Shown piece after piece: positions 44,075-53,234 of a DNA stretch of 64,000 nucleotides (the stretch's first letter is position 1; each line of letters starts with the position of its first letter). Under the pieces are notes generated by a model. That model saw only the letters and a program-made list of their open reading frames with translations. It was not told the DNA's origin and made no database searches. This DNA is from Anderseniella sp963787895 (lineage in GTDB: Bacteria > Pseudomonadota > Alphaproteobacteria > Rhizobiales > Aestuariivirgaceae), in contig CAWBEX010000004.1 of assembly GCA_963787895.1 (NCBI GenBank), positions 62,001 to 126,000 of the forward strand. The letters are read 5' to 3'. Position numbers and translations under genes: made by a program.

Positions 44075-44803
44075 ATGCACCAGTCAAACTATTCTGTTGC
44101 AGGTCTCGGCACGGCAAATCCAGACGATCGAATCGATCTCATTGTTGCCGGACCCAGACACGATTTTCCTGACTGCACTATTCGCGCCATTCAGGCTGAA
44201 ATCGGCGATCTTGGTATTCTGCGAGTCGAATCCCTGGAAGAGTTATTGGCGTCGGGGCAGGACATTGCCAACGCCCAGCTTCTCCTGCTTCATGAGCGCC
44301 TGTGCCTTGAGTGCCTTGCCGCGCACGAACGATTGATCGCCGCAATGCCCAGCGCCTCCGTGGCAATAGCTTGTACGTCGACCGACAATGAAAGTACGCT
44401 GATCCGCAAGCTGCTTTGCTGCGAACTTGTGCGCGGCATTTTGCCGTTCAACCTTAAACTCGACATATGGCTTTCTGCCTTGCGGCTGTTGTTGAGCGGC
44501 GGGGACTACTTTCCATTGGAACTGGTTCATCTCTTGCCGCTTAGCGGCAAAAGGGACCGGGCGAAAGAACCAGCGGTTGCCACAGCAGACAGAAGGACGT
44601 CACTTGCTGGCTGTGTTCTGACCGATCGTGAGACGGACGTACTGGGTCTGGTTGCACAAGGACTTCAGAACAAGAACATCGCCTCGCGGTTGGCGCTGTC
44701 TGAACATACTGTCAAGCTGCACATCCACCATATCATTTCCAAGCTCGGTGTTCACAACCGCACTGAAGCAGCTGCGGTTTATCTCAATGGCATCGACAAC
44801 TGA
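44075..44803 (+). CDS. LuxR-family transcriptional regulator
   Basis: A 242-residue protein. The N-terminal part (about 20-130, IDLIVAGPRHDFPDCTIRAI) resembles a receiver-like fold but lacks the acidic pocket and phospho-aspartate in clear form, so it may not be phosphorylated. The C-terminal LuxR domain reads LTDRETDVLGLVAQGLQNKN and LSEHTVKLHIHHIISKLG, a complete helix-turn-helix. It is divergent from the secretion genes and overlaps the next gene by 17 bases. It is the natural candidate to control the locus. Confidence 0.85.
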   Translation: MHQSNYSVAGLGTANPDDRIDLIVAGPRHDFPDCTIRAIQAEIGDLGILRVESLEELLASGQDIANAQLLLLHERLCLECLAAHERLIAAMPSASVAIACTSTDNESTLIRKLLCCELVRGILPFNLKLDIWLSALRLLLSGGDYFPLELVHLLPLSGKRDRAKEPAVATADRRTSLAGCVLTDRETDVLGLVAQGLQNKNIASRLALSEHTVKLHIHHIISKLGVHNRTEAAAVYLNGIDN

Positions 44804-45344
44804 CAAACATGGCGCGGCGCGCCACGGGAAAGACAAATCTGCTGCCTCCGGCGAGAGTGGCGAGCAGCAGCTTGATCGCCTGTTGCTCATGATCGGACAG
44901 ATGAATCTGGCCTGGACCAACACGGAGAGCCTGCTCATTCACCTGATCGCCGGACTTGCGCCAGTGCAAAAGGACGTGGCGACGGTGATCTTCCTGACCC
45001 TCAACACAACCCGTGCAAGGCTGGATCTGGTGTCGCGGCTATCGAAACTGGGCAAGGTAGATGACGACATACAGGTCGAACTCTCATCGATCATTGGCAC
45101 CTTCATGCGCCTGGCCAAGGTACGCAACAAGTACAATCATTGCATTTATGCGTTCGATGAAGGATCAAGCAGCGTCGATACAATTCATTTGCGCATTCTG
45201 GATTCGAAAAGCAGCATCCGCTATGGCAAGCGCGAACGCATCGACGGCAGTGAGTTGGGCCGGATCAGGGACACAATATCCGGCATAGAGGGTTTGAACC
45301 ACGAGATCCGCCGCCTCATCCTGGCTCGGGGATTTCCTGCCTGA
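44787..45344 (+). CDS. Helical protein of unknown function, coupled to the LuxR gene
   Basis: A 185-residue soluble, mainly helical protein with LLLMIGQMNLAWTNTESLLI, TRARLDLVSRLSKLGKVDD and RLAKVRNKYNHCIYAF. The last resembles the R-x-K-x-x-H segments of small helical proteins that respond to nucleotides, but I cannot assign a family. ATG 44787 lies inside the end of the LuxR gene (17-base overlap), which implies coupled translation and shared function. Confidence 0.6.
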   Translation: MASTTDKHGAARHGKDKSAASGESGEQQLDRLLLMIGQMNLAWTNTESLLIHLIAGLAPVQKDVATVIFLTLNTTRARLDLVSRLSKLGKVDDDIQVELSSIIGTFMRLAKVRNKYNHCIYAFDEGSSSVDTIHLRILDSKSSIRYGKRERIDGSELGRIRDTISGIEGLNHEIRRLILARGFPA

Positions 45345-45870
45345 GTGTGCAGATCAATCTCATGCATCAACAATTGCTTGGGAGGCCATCTTGTATGCAT
45401 GGGTGCACGTCGGTGCACTGAACAGTCTCGAAGCGGCCATCCAGTGCCTCGGATTTGTTTCGTCGTGCGGCCGGAAACGGCACACTCCGGGCTCCATGCC
45501 CCGGCGCGAAAGATGTCCATTGGAGGGCGCAATGCGGACACCTCGCTGTGGCATGGTGAACGGCAGGTCAGGGCTGATAGTGAAGTCAATTGGGCCGCCG
45601 GTTTCAATGTTTCTGGTGCACCGCATAGGCAACTCTGCGCCAATTCCGACAAACGCTGCACGCTGCGCAGAGGGTCGACAAACGAAGTAAGCCGATATTG
45701 CCGCATGCAGGGACGGCCCGGAACAGAAGCCGTATTCGCTACCTCGTGGGAATAGTGGATGTCGACGCGGTTCTTGGCGCCGAACCGCGCAATCCGCACA
45801 TCATTGAGCAAGAAGGCGCCAGAAGGCGAGAACCCGTTGCGCAGACAAAAGAGGTGCCGCCACGTAGTTT
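45345..45870. other. Gap without a supported gene
   Basis: About 525 bases. A minus-strand frame is open from 45811 down to 45221, but it has unusual composition, runs into the helical-protein gene antisense and matches nothing I know with a function. It may be a decayed gene. No tRNA or repeat was seen. Confidence 0.35.
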
Positions 45871-46686
45871 CTATTTAAGCGCATATGCGGTCGTAATGCC
45901 GACTTCCAAATCCAAGCCGCCGGTGGTCTCGAAATCGCGCCAGCCGGCACTTACATCCCTCTCCAGAGCGGCGCGCGCGTCAGGCCCAGCCTTGCCGAAG
46001 ACCCCGGCAGCAAGTGGCGTGCTGTGAATGTACTGCCACAAGAAATCGGCAGGTGGCGGCAGGTGGAGCGATTTCGGCTGCTGGTTCACCGCCGGATCGC
46101 TGAAACCGGCGCTTCGCAACAGTTCCACCATCTCGTCGCGGTCATGCATGGCGAAGACGGCGTCGCCGAATTTCGCGGTTTCGGGACCGACGTGCCGGGC
46201 GAGGGCATCGGTCAGGACGGCGAACATGCCGGGCTTCGGGCCGGGCACGTTGATAAGTACACGTCCGCCGGGTTTGAGCACCCGCCGCATCTCGCGCAGC
46301 GCCGCGAGCTTGCCCGGGATGAACTGCAGGCCCATCTGGCACAGCACGACATCGAAGCGTTCCTCTGGCATAGGCAGGGCCTCGGCATCTCGCCACAATG
46401 CCAGGAGATCTCCGGGTGATCGGCGCAGGCCAGGCGGGCTGCCGCTGATCATGCCGGGTTGGATGTCGAGGCCGGACACGGTGCCGGACGGGCCGACTTT
46501 CGCGGCGGCGAGGCGGGCGACGATGCCGGTGCCACAGGCGACATCGAGGACGTGTTCGCCGGGTTTCAGGTCGGCCGCCGCGATGAGGTCTTCGGCGACG
46601 GGCCGTCCGATCGCGGGCACGAAATAGCGCTCGTAGGCAGGCGGGCCAGAGACAATGGTATCGGTTTCGAGTTCGGCGAGGGTCAT
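45871..46686 (-). CDS. SAM-dependent methyltransferase (class I)
   Basis: A 271-residue enzyme with the SAM-binding motifs VLDVACGTGIVARLAA (motif I), GLDIQPGMI, and LPMPEERFDVVLCQMGLQF, followed by LREMRRVLKPGGRVLINVPG. It is of the UbiE/methyltransferase_11 type; the substrate is unknown. Its DNA is clearly richer in G and C than the secretion locus. Together with the next gene, on the same strand upstream, it looks like a small imported pair. Confidence 0.85.
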   Translation of the reverse strand: MTLAELETDTIVSGPPAYERYFVPAIGRPVAEDLIAAADLKPGEHVLDVACGTGIVARLAAAKVGPSGTVSGLDIQPGMISGSPPGLRRSPGDLLALWRDAEALPMPEERFDVVLCQMGLQFIPGKLAALREMRRVLKPGGRVLINVPGPKPGMFAVLTDALARHVGPETAKFGDAVFAMHDRDEMVELLRSAGFSDPAVNQQPKSLHLPPPADFLWQYIHSTPLAAGVFGKAGPDARAALERDVSAGWRDFETTGGLDLEVGITTAYALK

Positions 46687-46807
46687 CTTTTTTCCTCCAA
46701 TCCATCGTTGGATGAAGCGAGGGTAGCCGTTGCGTCATGCGGTGCGCATCGCCTGAGCGGACCATTCCGTCATGAGCGGCACATGGTCAGAATTGACCAC
46801 GCGGTTG

Positions 46808-48445
46808 TCAGACGAGGCCGCACTTTTGGGCGTGGATGCTGGCTTCGGTGCGGTTGCCGGTGCCGGTCTTGTCGAAGATGTTGCTGAGATGCCGGGCGAC
46901 AGTGTGCTCGCTGATGTCCAGGGTCAGGGCGATCTGGCGATTGGTTTCGCCTTTGGCGACACGCGACAGGACCTCGATCTCGCGGGCCGTCAGGCCGCCG
47001 GTTCGCGTGCCGGAGGAAAGCCGGTCTTTGGTGCGCCTGAGGTCCGGACCGGCCCCGAGCCGTTCGAACGCCACGCGGGCCAGCTCGAATTCGTTGCGGG
47101 CCGTTGCTGTGTCGCCGAGAACCAGATGCGCCTCGCCCAGATGAAGGCGCGCCCGTGCGGCCTGATACGGGATTTCCAGTTGCTGCCAGGCAGAGAGGGC
47201 CTCCGAAAGGATGGTGCGGGCGGCCGTCGCCTTGCCTTCTCCCAGAAGCAGGATCCCCGTTGCATCAAGCGCCATCGCATCAAGCAGCGGCGCGTTCATT
47301 TCGGTGGCGCCTGCGGTCAGTTCCTCGGCGGCGGTGCGGGCGGTCTGCAGGTCGCCGGATGCGACGAGGATCTCGACGAAGGCACCAAGGAGACGCAAAC
47401 GCTGACCGTCGGCAACGCCGTCCCTGGCCGTCGAGGATGGGCCGAGCGCGGTCTGCAGGGCGATGCGGGCCTCGCGGGCATGGCCTTCGGCCAGTTGCAT
47501 CAGCGCCAGACCGGGCTGCGGCGCGCAGCCGCGAAATTCGGCCTCGCGGTACATTTCCGCGGCAGGTTCGAACTCGCCGCGCAGGCGGTGCAGTTCGCCG
47601 CGCTGGTAGCAGGCGCGGCCGACGACGGTTTCCGAGGCGCGACCCAGATGAGCAAGAGCCTTGTCGGCCTCGTCCTGGGCAGCAGTCCAGTCGCCGCGAA
47701 GCTGAAACACCTCGGACCGGTGGACAAGGCATTGACCGCGATACGGCACGAGGTCGGGTTGGGCGGCGCACCAGGCGTCGAGCTCGCGGGTCCATTGAAT
47801 GGCGCGCTGAAGATCGAACACGCTCTGACACGAGAGGACCATGGCGCAATAGACGAGACCGGCAAGGACCGGCGTCACTTCCCCCGAAGTGACGGTGACC
47901 ATCGCTTCGTCGAGCAGGTCAAGGCCCTTGGCGACCTCGCCGGTGCGGATCAGCACCTGTCCGCGAGACAGGAGGCCGATGACCAGCAGGTCCGGGTCGC
48001 CGTGCCGCGTGGCCAATGCAATGGCGGCGTCGAAGCGCTCGATGGGTTGCACGTCGCCGCCGCCCATGAGACCTTGCATGACGGCCCCATAGCCAAAGGC
48101 AGGTCCCTCGGGGACGTCGCCCCCGAGCACGCGTCGGGCCCGGGCGCACCAGCCATTGGCCTGGGCAGCACGGCCACCGAGCAGGTGAAGGAGCCCGATC
48201 CAGAAAGCCCATTTCGCGGCCGCGTCGTCCTCGCCCGCGTCGACATGATCCTGGTGGAGCCGTGCCCAGTGCTCCAGCGCCTCGTCCTCCTCTCCAATGA
48301 GATAGGCCGAGGTCGCGAGCCGCTCAAGATCGCCGGTGCCGATCGGGGATTCCGCATCGGCGGCTGAAAATTGATCGTGAGCGGTGCGCCATTGGCGCGC
48401 AGCGAATGCCTTCCGCCCTTCTTCGCATGCGTCAGGCTGGGTCAT
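46808..48445 (-). CDS. LuxR-type regulator with TPR-like helical repeats
   Basis: A 545-residue protein. Residues 1 to about 460 are alpha-helical repeats of TPR or MalT-arm type (RQWRTAHDQFSAADAESPIG, ALEHWARLHQDHVDAGEDDA, LRGDWTAAQDEADKALAHLG). The C-terminal LuxR domain is LTAREIEVLSRVAKGETNRQ and LDISEHTVARHLSNIFDKTG. There is no AAA domain, unlike full MalT/LAL proteins. High GC content and its place 121 bases upstream of the methyltransferase gene suggest that it controls that gene, and that both came in together. Confidence 0.85.
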   Translation of the reverse strand: MTQPDACEEGRKAFAARQWRTAHDQFSAADAESPIGTGDLERLATSAYLIGEEDEALEHWARLHQDHVDAGEDDAAAKWAFWIGLLHLLGGRAAQANGWCARARRVLGGDVPEGPAFGYGAVMQGLMGGGDVQPIERFDAAIALATRHGDPDLLVIGLLSRGQVLIRTGEVAKGLDLLDEAMVTVTSGEVTPVLAGLVYCAMVLSCQSVFDLQRAIQWTRELDAWCAAQPDLVPYRGQCLVHRSEVFQLRGDWTAAQDEADKALAHLGRASETVVGRACYQRGELHRLRGEFEPAAEMYREAEFRGCAPQPGLALMQLAEGHAREARIALQTALGPSSTARDGVADGQRLRLLGAFVEILVASGDLQTARTAAEELTAGATEMNAPLLDAMALDATGILLLGEGKATAARTILSEALSAWQQLEIPYQAARARLHLGEAHLVLGDTATARNEFELARVAFERLGAGPDLRRTKDRLSSGTRTGGLTAREIEVLSRVAKGETNRQIALTLDISEHTVARHLSNIFDKTGTGNRTEASIHAQKCGLV

Positions 48446-49098
48446 GAAGGAAGACTAGCATGAGGCGCAGGCCGGTTGCGAGACAGTTTAATGAGCAGAC
48501 CCAAGAGTTCGCTCACGCTGCAGCGAAAGCCGGCAATCTGTTCTTGATGTCTTTCGCTGAATACTCAAAGCACCAAGAGCCACCCTTGGAGTGTGTGCAG
48601 CAAAAAACCGTTTGGTGCCGCTTTGCTATCATTGGCTTCCGAAAAATGCTGCAAGGAAAAATGAATGTCAGCTTTGGAGAAGTTGCAGCGCGGTATGAAC
48701 TCGATCTCGCGAAGGCCGCCATGGGCCGTTGGCGGCAGTTTGGTTGGGCTGTACATCGACCTAACCTGAGACCATGGCCTCTATTCCCAAGCGCATTTCT
48801 CACTTTTCTTGCTGGTTGACGCAAAGATGCAAGGTTCGATTGACTATTGAACCGATTGAACCGGCAGTTAGTCGTATCAGGTCAAGAAACTGCGGAAATC
48901 TGCGCAATTTGTCATGCGCACCCTTGAACCACATCCAAAATGGACCAGTGTTGGTTCGTTGTTGGTTTGCCTCGCTGCCAATCTATAAACGGGCATAGCC
49001 ATCATGAAACTCAAACAGCAATTGAGGGGTTAAATGTGGGGTAAAATTACATCCAAAATTGAAAAACCATTTAAATAAAATCAATTATAGAAAATGAT
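48446..49098. other. Gap leading to tRNA-Ser
   Basis: About 650 bases. Short frames on both strands (for example 48460-48819 plus and 48513-48824 minus) lack recognisable motifs. The last 90 bases are very AT-rich and abut the tRNA 3' end, as at integration hot spots, but no integrase is present. Confidence 0.35.
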
Positions 49099-49189
49099 TG
49101 GCGGAGAGGAAGGGATTCGAACCCTCGATACGCTTATGACGTATACTCCCTTAGCAGGGGAGCGCCTTCGACCACTCGGCCACCTCTCC
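49099..49189 (-). tRNA. tRNA-Ser (GCT)
   Basis: A complete 91-base tRNA on the minus strand. Acceptor GGAGAGG pairs with CCTCTCC, the D arm is GGCCGAGTGGTCGAAGGC, the anticodon loop is CTGCTAA within CTCCC/GGGAG, a long variable arm is present as in serine tRNAs, the T arm is GGG-TTCGAAT-CCC, and CCA is encoded. Confidence 0.95.
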
Positions 49190-49276
49190 TCACGCCAATT
49201 CACGGTGTATGCATGGGTTTGCCGTGTGTTTCAAGCCCTTAGCGAAAGGCTTGCATACAACCCCGTTACCCGGCCC

Positions 49277-50104
49277 CTATGACAGCTTTACAATCTGCCC
49301 GTCTCGAGCAGCACAGGCACCAGCAAACACCTTGTGTGCCCTGGATTCGATATCTTCCATCTGGCTGTCTGTACGTTCAGGTGCGTGATGGAAAAGCAGC
49401 AGTTGCGATACGCCGGCTCTTTTCGCAAGATTGCAGCCCTTGCTCCAGGTTGAGTGCCCGAAACCCCGTTTCGAACTTTCATATTCCTCGTCGGTATACA
49501 TGGCATCATAGATCATCAGGTCAGCGCCCTTGGCGAACTTCAGCAACTGCTTGTCAATCTTGGCGTTGCCATGCTCATGGTCTGACAGGTAAACAACTGC
49601 GCGTTTGCCGTCACTCACGCGCCAGGCAAGGCAACCGCCTGGATGATTGGTGTGGCAGGACAACGCAGTAATGCCGTTGCCAAGCTGCAACTGCTCTCCG
49701 GCAGTCACATCGTGAAACTTCATTTTTGCCCGCATAATATCCAGCGTAACCGGAAGATACGGTTCGCGCATGAAGCCAGAAATGATTTCCCGTGTGCTTG
49801 GCATGCCATTGGTATGTCCGGACCAAAGGTCGAGTTGCATGTTCGGGTTGTAGACGGGGTAGAAGAAAGGCAGGCCCATGATGTGGTCATAGTGGCCGTG
49901 CGAAATCAGCAGATGCGCCCGGTTGATGCCGCGCGCAACCAGTGCCGTGCCCAGCTCCCTGATGCCAGAACCGGCGTCGATGATGATGACTTCACCATTG
50001 ATGCACACTTCCACGCACGCGGTGGAGCCGCCAAATCGCAGATGCTCAGGGCTTGAAACTGGTATAGACCCCCGGCAACCCCATATTTTTACTTCAAAAT
50101 TCAT
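49277..50104 (-). CDS. MBL-fold metallo-hydrolase
   Basis: A 275-residue beta-lactamase-fold enzyme. The start MNFEVKIWGCRGSIPVSSPE and the metal motif LLISHGHYDHIMGLPFF are typical; further ligands are in SCHTNHPGGC and YLSDHEHGN, and in FGHSTWSKG. It belongs to the group of phosphodiesterase or RNase-Z-like hydrolases; the substrate is unknown. It is co-directional with the aminotransferase gene upstream by 15 bases, so the two may be one transcript. Confidence 0.85.
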   Translation of the reverse strand: MNFEVKIWGCRGSIPVSSPEHLRFGGSTACVEVCINGEVIIIDAGSGIRELGTALVARGINRAHLLISHGHYDHIMGLPFFYPVYNPNMQLDLWSGHTNGMPSTREIISGFMREPYLPVTLDIMRAKMKFHDVTAGEQLQLGNGITALSCHTNHPGGCLAWRVSDGKRAVVYLSDHEHGNAKIDKQLLKFAKGADLMIYDAMYTDEEYESSKRGFGHSTWSKGCNLAKRAGVSQLLLFHHAPERTDSQMEDIESRAHKVFAGACAARDGQIVKLS

Positions 50105-50119
50105 TGAGCCGTCTTTCGC

Positions 50120-51313
50120 TCAACCCTTGTAATCGGTCAGTTGGGCTGAATTCAGACTCCCAATTCGCCTGGCAGCATCGTCCATGAGGTCGGCGCCGAC
50201 ATTTGCGAATGCGAGCCGCAGGTAGCCGTCCTGACCGGGCCCAAACATCGATCCAGGCAGTGTAAGCACACCCGTGTGATGTGCAAGGGCCATTGCGACC
50301 TGCCGTCCAGGAACATCTTTGAACGGATGTTTCACATAGGCGAAGAAGGCACCGCTGTCGATCAAGGCGTACTGGCTGGCATGTGCAGAAAGGGCGCTGC
50401 GCATGGAAACCAGTCTGTGTGCCATCATTTGGCGCTTTTCTTCTTTCCAGCCTTCCAGGTTCTGCAAGCCGAACAGCGCTGCCTTCTGGCTGGCATGCGG
50501 CGCACAAATTGCAATGCAATCCAGCACCTTTTCGATCGCCTGCATCATCTCAGGTGAAGCGATAACCGAGCCAACTCGCGCTCCGGTCAAGGCGTAGGCT
50601 TTTGAGAACGAGTACAGTTGCACGAACGTGTTTTGCCAGTCGGGACGTTGAAATAGCCGGTGTGGGGCATCGCCGGGCTCCAGGAAGTCCTTGTAGGTTT
50701 CATCCAGGATCAGCGCAATTCCAAGACTGGCGCATTTGTCGAAGAAACTGTCCAGCAGGTCCGCTGGGTAGATGGCGCCTGTGGGGTTGTTCGGGCTGAT
50801 CAGTGCCAGGGCCCTGGTGCGGGCATCGCAAACGGATGCCAGTTCGTCAGGTGAGGGCAGGGCGGTGCCGGCGGAAGTCGCAGCAATGTGACGAATTTCG
50901 ATGCCCTGCATTTCCAGCCACATCGCGTGGTTGAAGTACCACGGTGTGGTCAGCACGATATTGTCTCCGGGTTCGGCTATCGCCAGAATGGCAGCACAGA
51001 AAGCCTGGTTGCATCCCGCCGTGATTCCCACTGAGGCGGCACCGACGCGACCTTGATATGTAACGCTCATGTGGTCGGCAAGTGCTTCGCGCAGGTCATC
51101 AATGCCGAGTATTTCGGTATACAGCGTAGTGCTACCGTCGGTGATGCATCTTGCCGTGTATTCACACAGCTCTGGTGCTGATTGATAGCTTGGTACCGCC
51201 TGAGACAGATTGATCGGAGCAAAATTTGAGACACTACGTTCAAGCCAGCCCGCTGCTTCGGCGATGGGAGGCACTGGCACGCGTTCCACGCTGTTGTTAA
51301 GTCTATAGCTCAT
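50120..51313 (-). CDS. PLP-dependent aminotransferase, class I/II
   Basis: A protein of about 397 residues of the aspartate-aminotransferase fold. Landmarks are ITAGCNQAFCAAILAIAEPG (cofactor phosphate cup), LISPNNPTGAIYP, LILDETYKDFLE with the aspartate, and the lysine that holds PLP in LYSFSKAYALTGARVGS. The substrate is not evident. The start is uncertain: ATG 51313 (MSYRLNNSVERVPVPP) fits homologues better than ATG 51340. Confidence 0.88.
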   Translation of the reverse strand: MSYRLNNSVERVPVPPIAEAAGWLERSVSNFAPINLSQAVPSYQSAPELCEYTARCITDGSTTLYTEILGIDDLREALADHMSVTYQGRVGAASVGITAGCNQAFCAAILAIAEPGDNIVLTTPWYFNHAMWLEMQGIEIRHIAATSAGTALPSPDELASVCDARTRALALISPNNPTGAIYPADLLDSFFDKCASLGIALILDETYKDFLEPGDAPHRLFQRPDWQNTFVQLYSFSKAYALTGARVGSVIASPEMMQAIEKVLDCIAICAPHASQKAALFGLQNLEGWKEEKRQMMAHRLVSMRSALSAHASQYALIDSGAFFAYVKHPFKDVPGRQVAMALAHHTGVLTLPGSMFGPGQDGYLRLAFANVGADLMDDAARRIGSLNSAQLTDYKG

Positions 51314-51408
51314 AGGAACTTTCAAACTTTGCAGAGGCATCCTATTGGCATTAGGGTGCGCATAAATAAGGTAGACGCCAATTCTTCAAGTGAATACAAA
51401 ATCTCGCG

Positions 51409-52146
51409 ATGCATACAATCGAAAACATTCTATCCGCTCGTTCGGCATTTCTGAAAGGCTCTGGTGGAGATCAGGTTCAGGCCCAGCAGCGGCGTGAGCT
51501 CACTGTTGCAATCGAACACAATTATCCAGCATTTGAGCTTTTGCGCGATGACCTGGTGGGCAGCACCAGAACGAGGGTTGACGATGGCAAGCCCGTCGCT
51601 GCCGCAGATTGCGACCTGATCTTTGATTGTCTTTGCACACATCACCTGGTTACCCAAGAGGCAGACCAGTTTCTGCTTGCCGACGTGCAGGCTCGCCGCT
51701 TCCTGACCGGCGGCTGGCTTGAAGAGCTGGCATGGCTGGCTGCGATGGAAGCCGGGGCTGATGAGGCCATGTATTCTCAACTCATCGGTTGGGAGGCCAA
51801 TGGTTATAATGGCGAAAACGAGATTGACCTGATCGTTCGCAAAAAGGACCGTCTGGGTTTTGTTTCATGCAAGGCACTGCGGTCCAGTCTGTCATCAAGT
51901 GATCGCAAGCACAGATCGAGAATGATGGATGCGGTTCACGAGGCCGACAATATTGCCGACCATTTCGGCGTACCCGGTGAACGGGTAGGGGTACTCGTCA
52001 CAACCGACCTGTTCGACGATGCCAATGGCGCACCGCGTTATGAGGCCCTGATGGGCAAGGCTGCGGTGCTTGATGTACGCGTCATCCCGCTGGAAGACTT
52101 GCACTGGGACCGGTTGGTAAGTGTAATGTCCGGTTTGATGGAATAG
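51409..52146 (+). CDS. Card1/DUF1887-like restriction-fold protein without sensor domain
   Basis: A 245-residue protein. The second half has GGWLEELAWLAAMEA and NEIDLIVRKKDRLGFVSCKA, which fit the PD-(D/E)xK core of Card1/Can2-type (DUF1887) nucleases. The CARF sensor of those CRISPR-linked enzymes is not seen, and no CRISPR locus is present. The expected E-x-K is S-C-K here, so a catalytic glutamate appears to be missing and activity is doubtful. The N-terminal 90 residues are helical and unassigned. It sits alone between an aminotransferase and a quinone oxidoreductase. Confidence 0.65.
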   Translation: MHTIENILSARSAFLKGSGGDQVQAQQRRELTVAIEHNYPAFELLRDDLVGSTRTRVDDGKPVAAADCDLIFDCLCTHHLVTQEADQFLLADVQARRFLTGGWLEELAWLAAMEAGADEAMYSQLIGWEANGYNGENEIDLIVRKKDRLGFVSCKALRSSLSSSDRKHRSRMMDAVHEADNIADHFGVPGERVGVLVTTDLFDDANGAPRYEALMGKAAVLDVRVIPLEDLHWDRLVSVMSGLME

Positions 52147-52227
52147 TATCAACCGGATGGCGCGCTGCGCCCTTGCCGGACCCGCAACAGCAACAGCAAC
52201 AACATTTCGCAACAGGGAATTCAGCAA

Positions 52228-53199
52228 ATGAAGGCAATCAGGTTTCACAAGCCCGGCGGACCGGAAGTCATGCAGTATGAGGATGTCGTGCTGAGTGATC
52301 CTGGTGAAGGTGAAGTGCGCCTGCGCCACACCGCTGTCGGTCTCAATTACATCGACACTTACCACCGCTCGGGTGCCTATCCACTGCCGTTGCCAAATGG
52401 CATCGGGCTGGAGGCTGCCGGTGTTGTTGAAGCAGTTGGCAAGGGCGTGACCAACCTCAAGGCTGGTGACCGGGTCGCCTATGGTGCTGGGCCAATCGGC
52501 GCGTACTCCCAGGCCCGCAACATGCCGGCGAACCGTGTATCAAAGCTGCCAGATGCAATCTCCGATGACACCGCAGCAGCCATGATGCTTAAGGGCATGA
52601 CCGCACGCTACCTTCTTCGTGAAACCTATCAGGTGAAGAAAGGTGACACGATTCTGTGGCACGCCGTCGCCGGCGGTGTGGGGCTTATCGCCTTGCAGTG
52701 GGCCAAGCATCTTGGTGTCAGGGTCATCGGTACGACCAGCTCGGCTAAGAAGGCGGAACTGGCTAAGTCGCTCGGCTGTGATGAGGTCATTGACTACTCC
52801 AGCGAGGACGTCGCAAAGCGGGTGCGCGAGCTCACTGACGGTAAAGGCGTGCCTGTGGTTTACGATGGAGTTGGTCAGGCCACACTGAACGCTTCGCTCG
52901 ACAGTCTTGCTCCGCGTGGTCTTCTGGTCAGTTTTGGATCTGCGTCCGGCCCGGTCAACAATTTCGATACCGGCATTCTGGCTGCCAAGGGATCATTGTA
53001 CCTGACGCGTCCGACGTTGATGACCTACGTTGCATCTGATGCAGCGCTGCAGGCAAACACCAGCGATCTGTTCGAGGTAGTCGCTTCCGGCGCGGTGAAG
53101 ATCGAGGTCAACCAGCAGTACGACCTTGCCGACGCCGTCAAGGCCCATCAGGATCTCGAAGGACGCAAGACCACAGGTTCAACCGTACTCAGGCCTTAG
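52228..53199 (+). CDS. NADPH:quinone oxidoreductase (zinc-independent MDR family)
   Basis: A 323-residue medium-chain dehydrogenase/reductase of the Qor type. It begins MKAIRFHKPGGPEVMQYEDV, has VGLNYIDTYHRSG, the nucleotide fold VAGGVGLIALQWAKHLGVRV and the family end GRKTTGSTVLRP. It lacks the zinc ligands of alcohol dehydrogenases. It reduces quinones using NADPH in the cytoplasm. A CAACAG repeat run precedes the start; GGGAATTCAGCAA gives a weak ribosome site. Confidence 0.93.
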   Translation: MKAIRFHKPGGPEVMQYEDVVLSDPGEGEVRLRHTAVGLNYIDTYHRSGAYPLPLPNGIGLEAAGVVEAVGKGVTNLKAGDRVAYGAGPIGAYSQARNMPANRVSKLPDAISDDTAAAMMLKGMTARYLLRETYQVKKGDTILWHAVAGGVGLIALQWAKHLGVRVIGTTSSAKKAELAKSLGCDEVIDYSSEDVAKRVRELTDGKGVPVVYDGVGQATLNASLDSLAPRGLLVSFGSASGPVNNFDTGILAAKGSLYLTRPTLMTYVASDAALQANTSDLFEVVASGAVKIEVNQQYDLADAVKAHQDLEGRKTTGSTVLRP

Positions 53200-53234
53200 G
53201 CGCGATATGAAATGAAGGTGGCCTTCAGGCGCGA

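Noticed and set aside
45221..45811. A 196-residue minus-strand gene
   Set aside because: It overlaps the end of the helical-protein gene antisense, has odd composition and no recognisable domain; at best a relic.
46772..48367. A 531-residue plus-strand frame
   Set aside because: It is antisense to the LuxR/TPR regulator, whose helix-turn-helix and repeats are clear; long antisense frames are expected at this GC content.
51409..52146. Part of a CRISPR-Cas type III system
   Set aside because: No cas genes, CARF domain or repeats are present around this gene.
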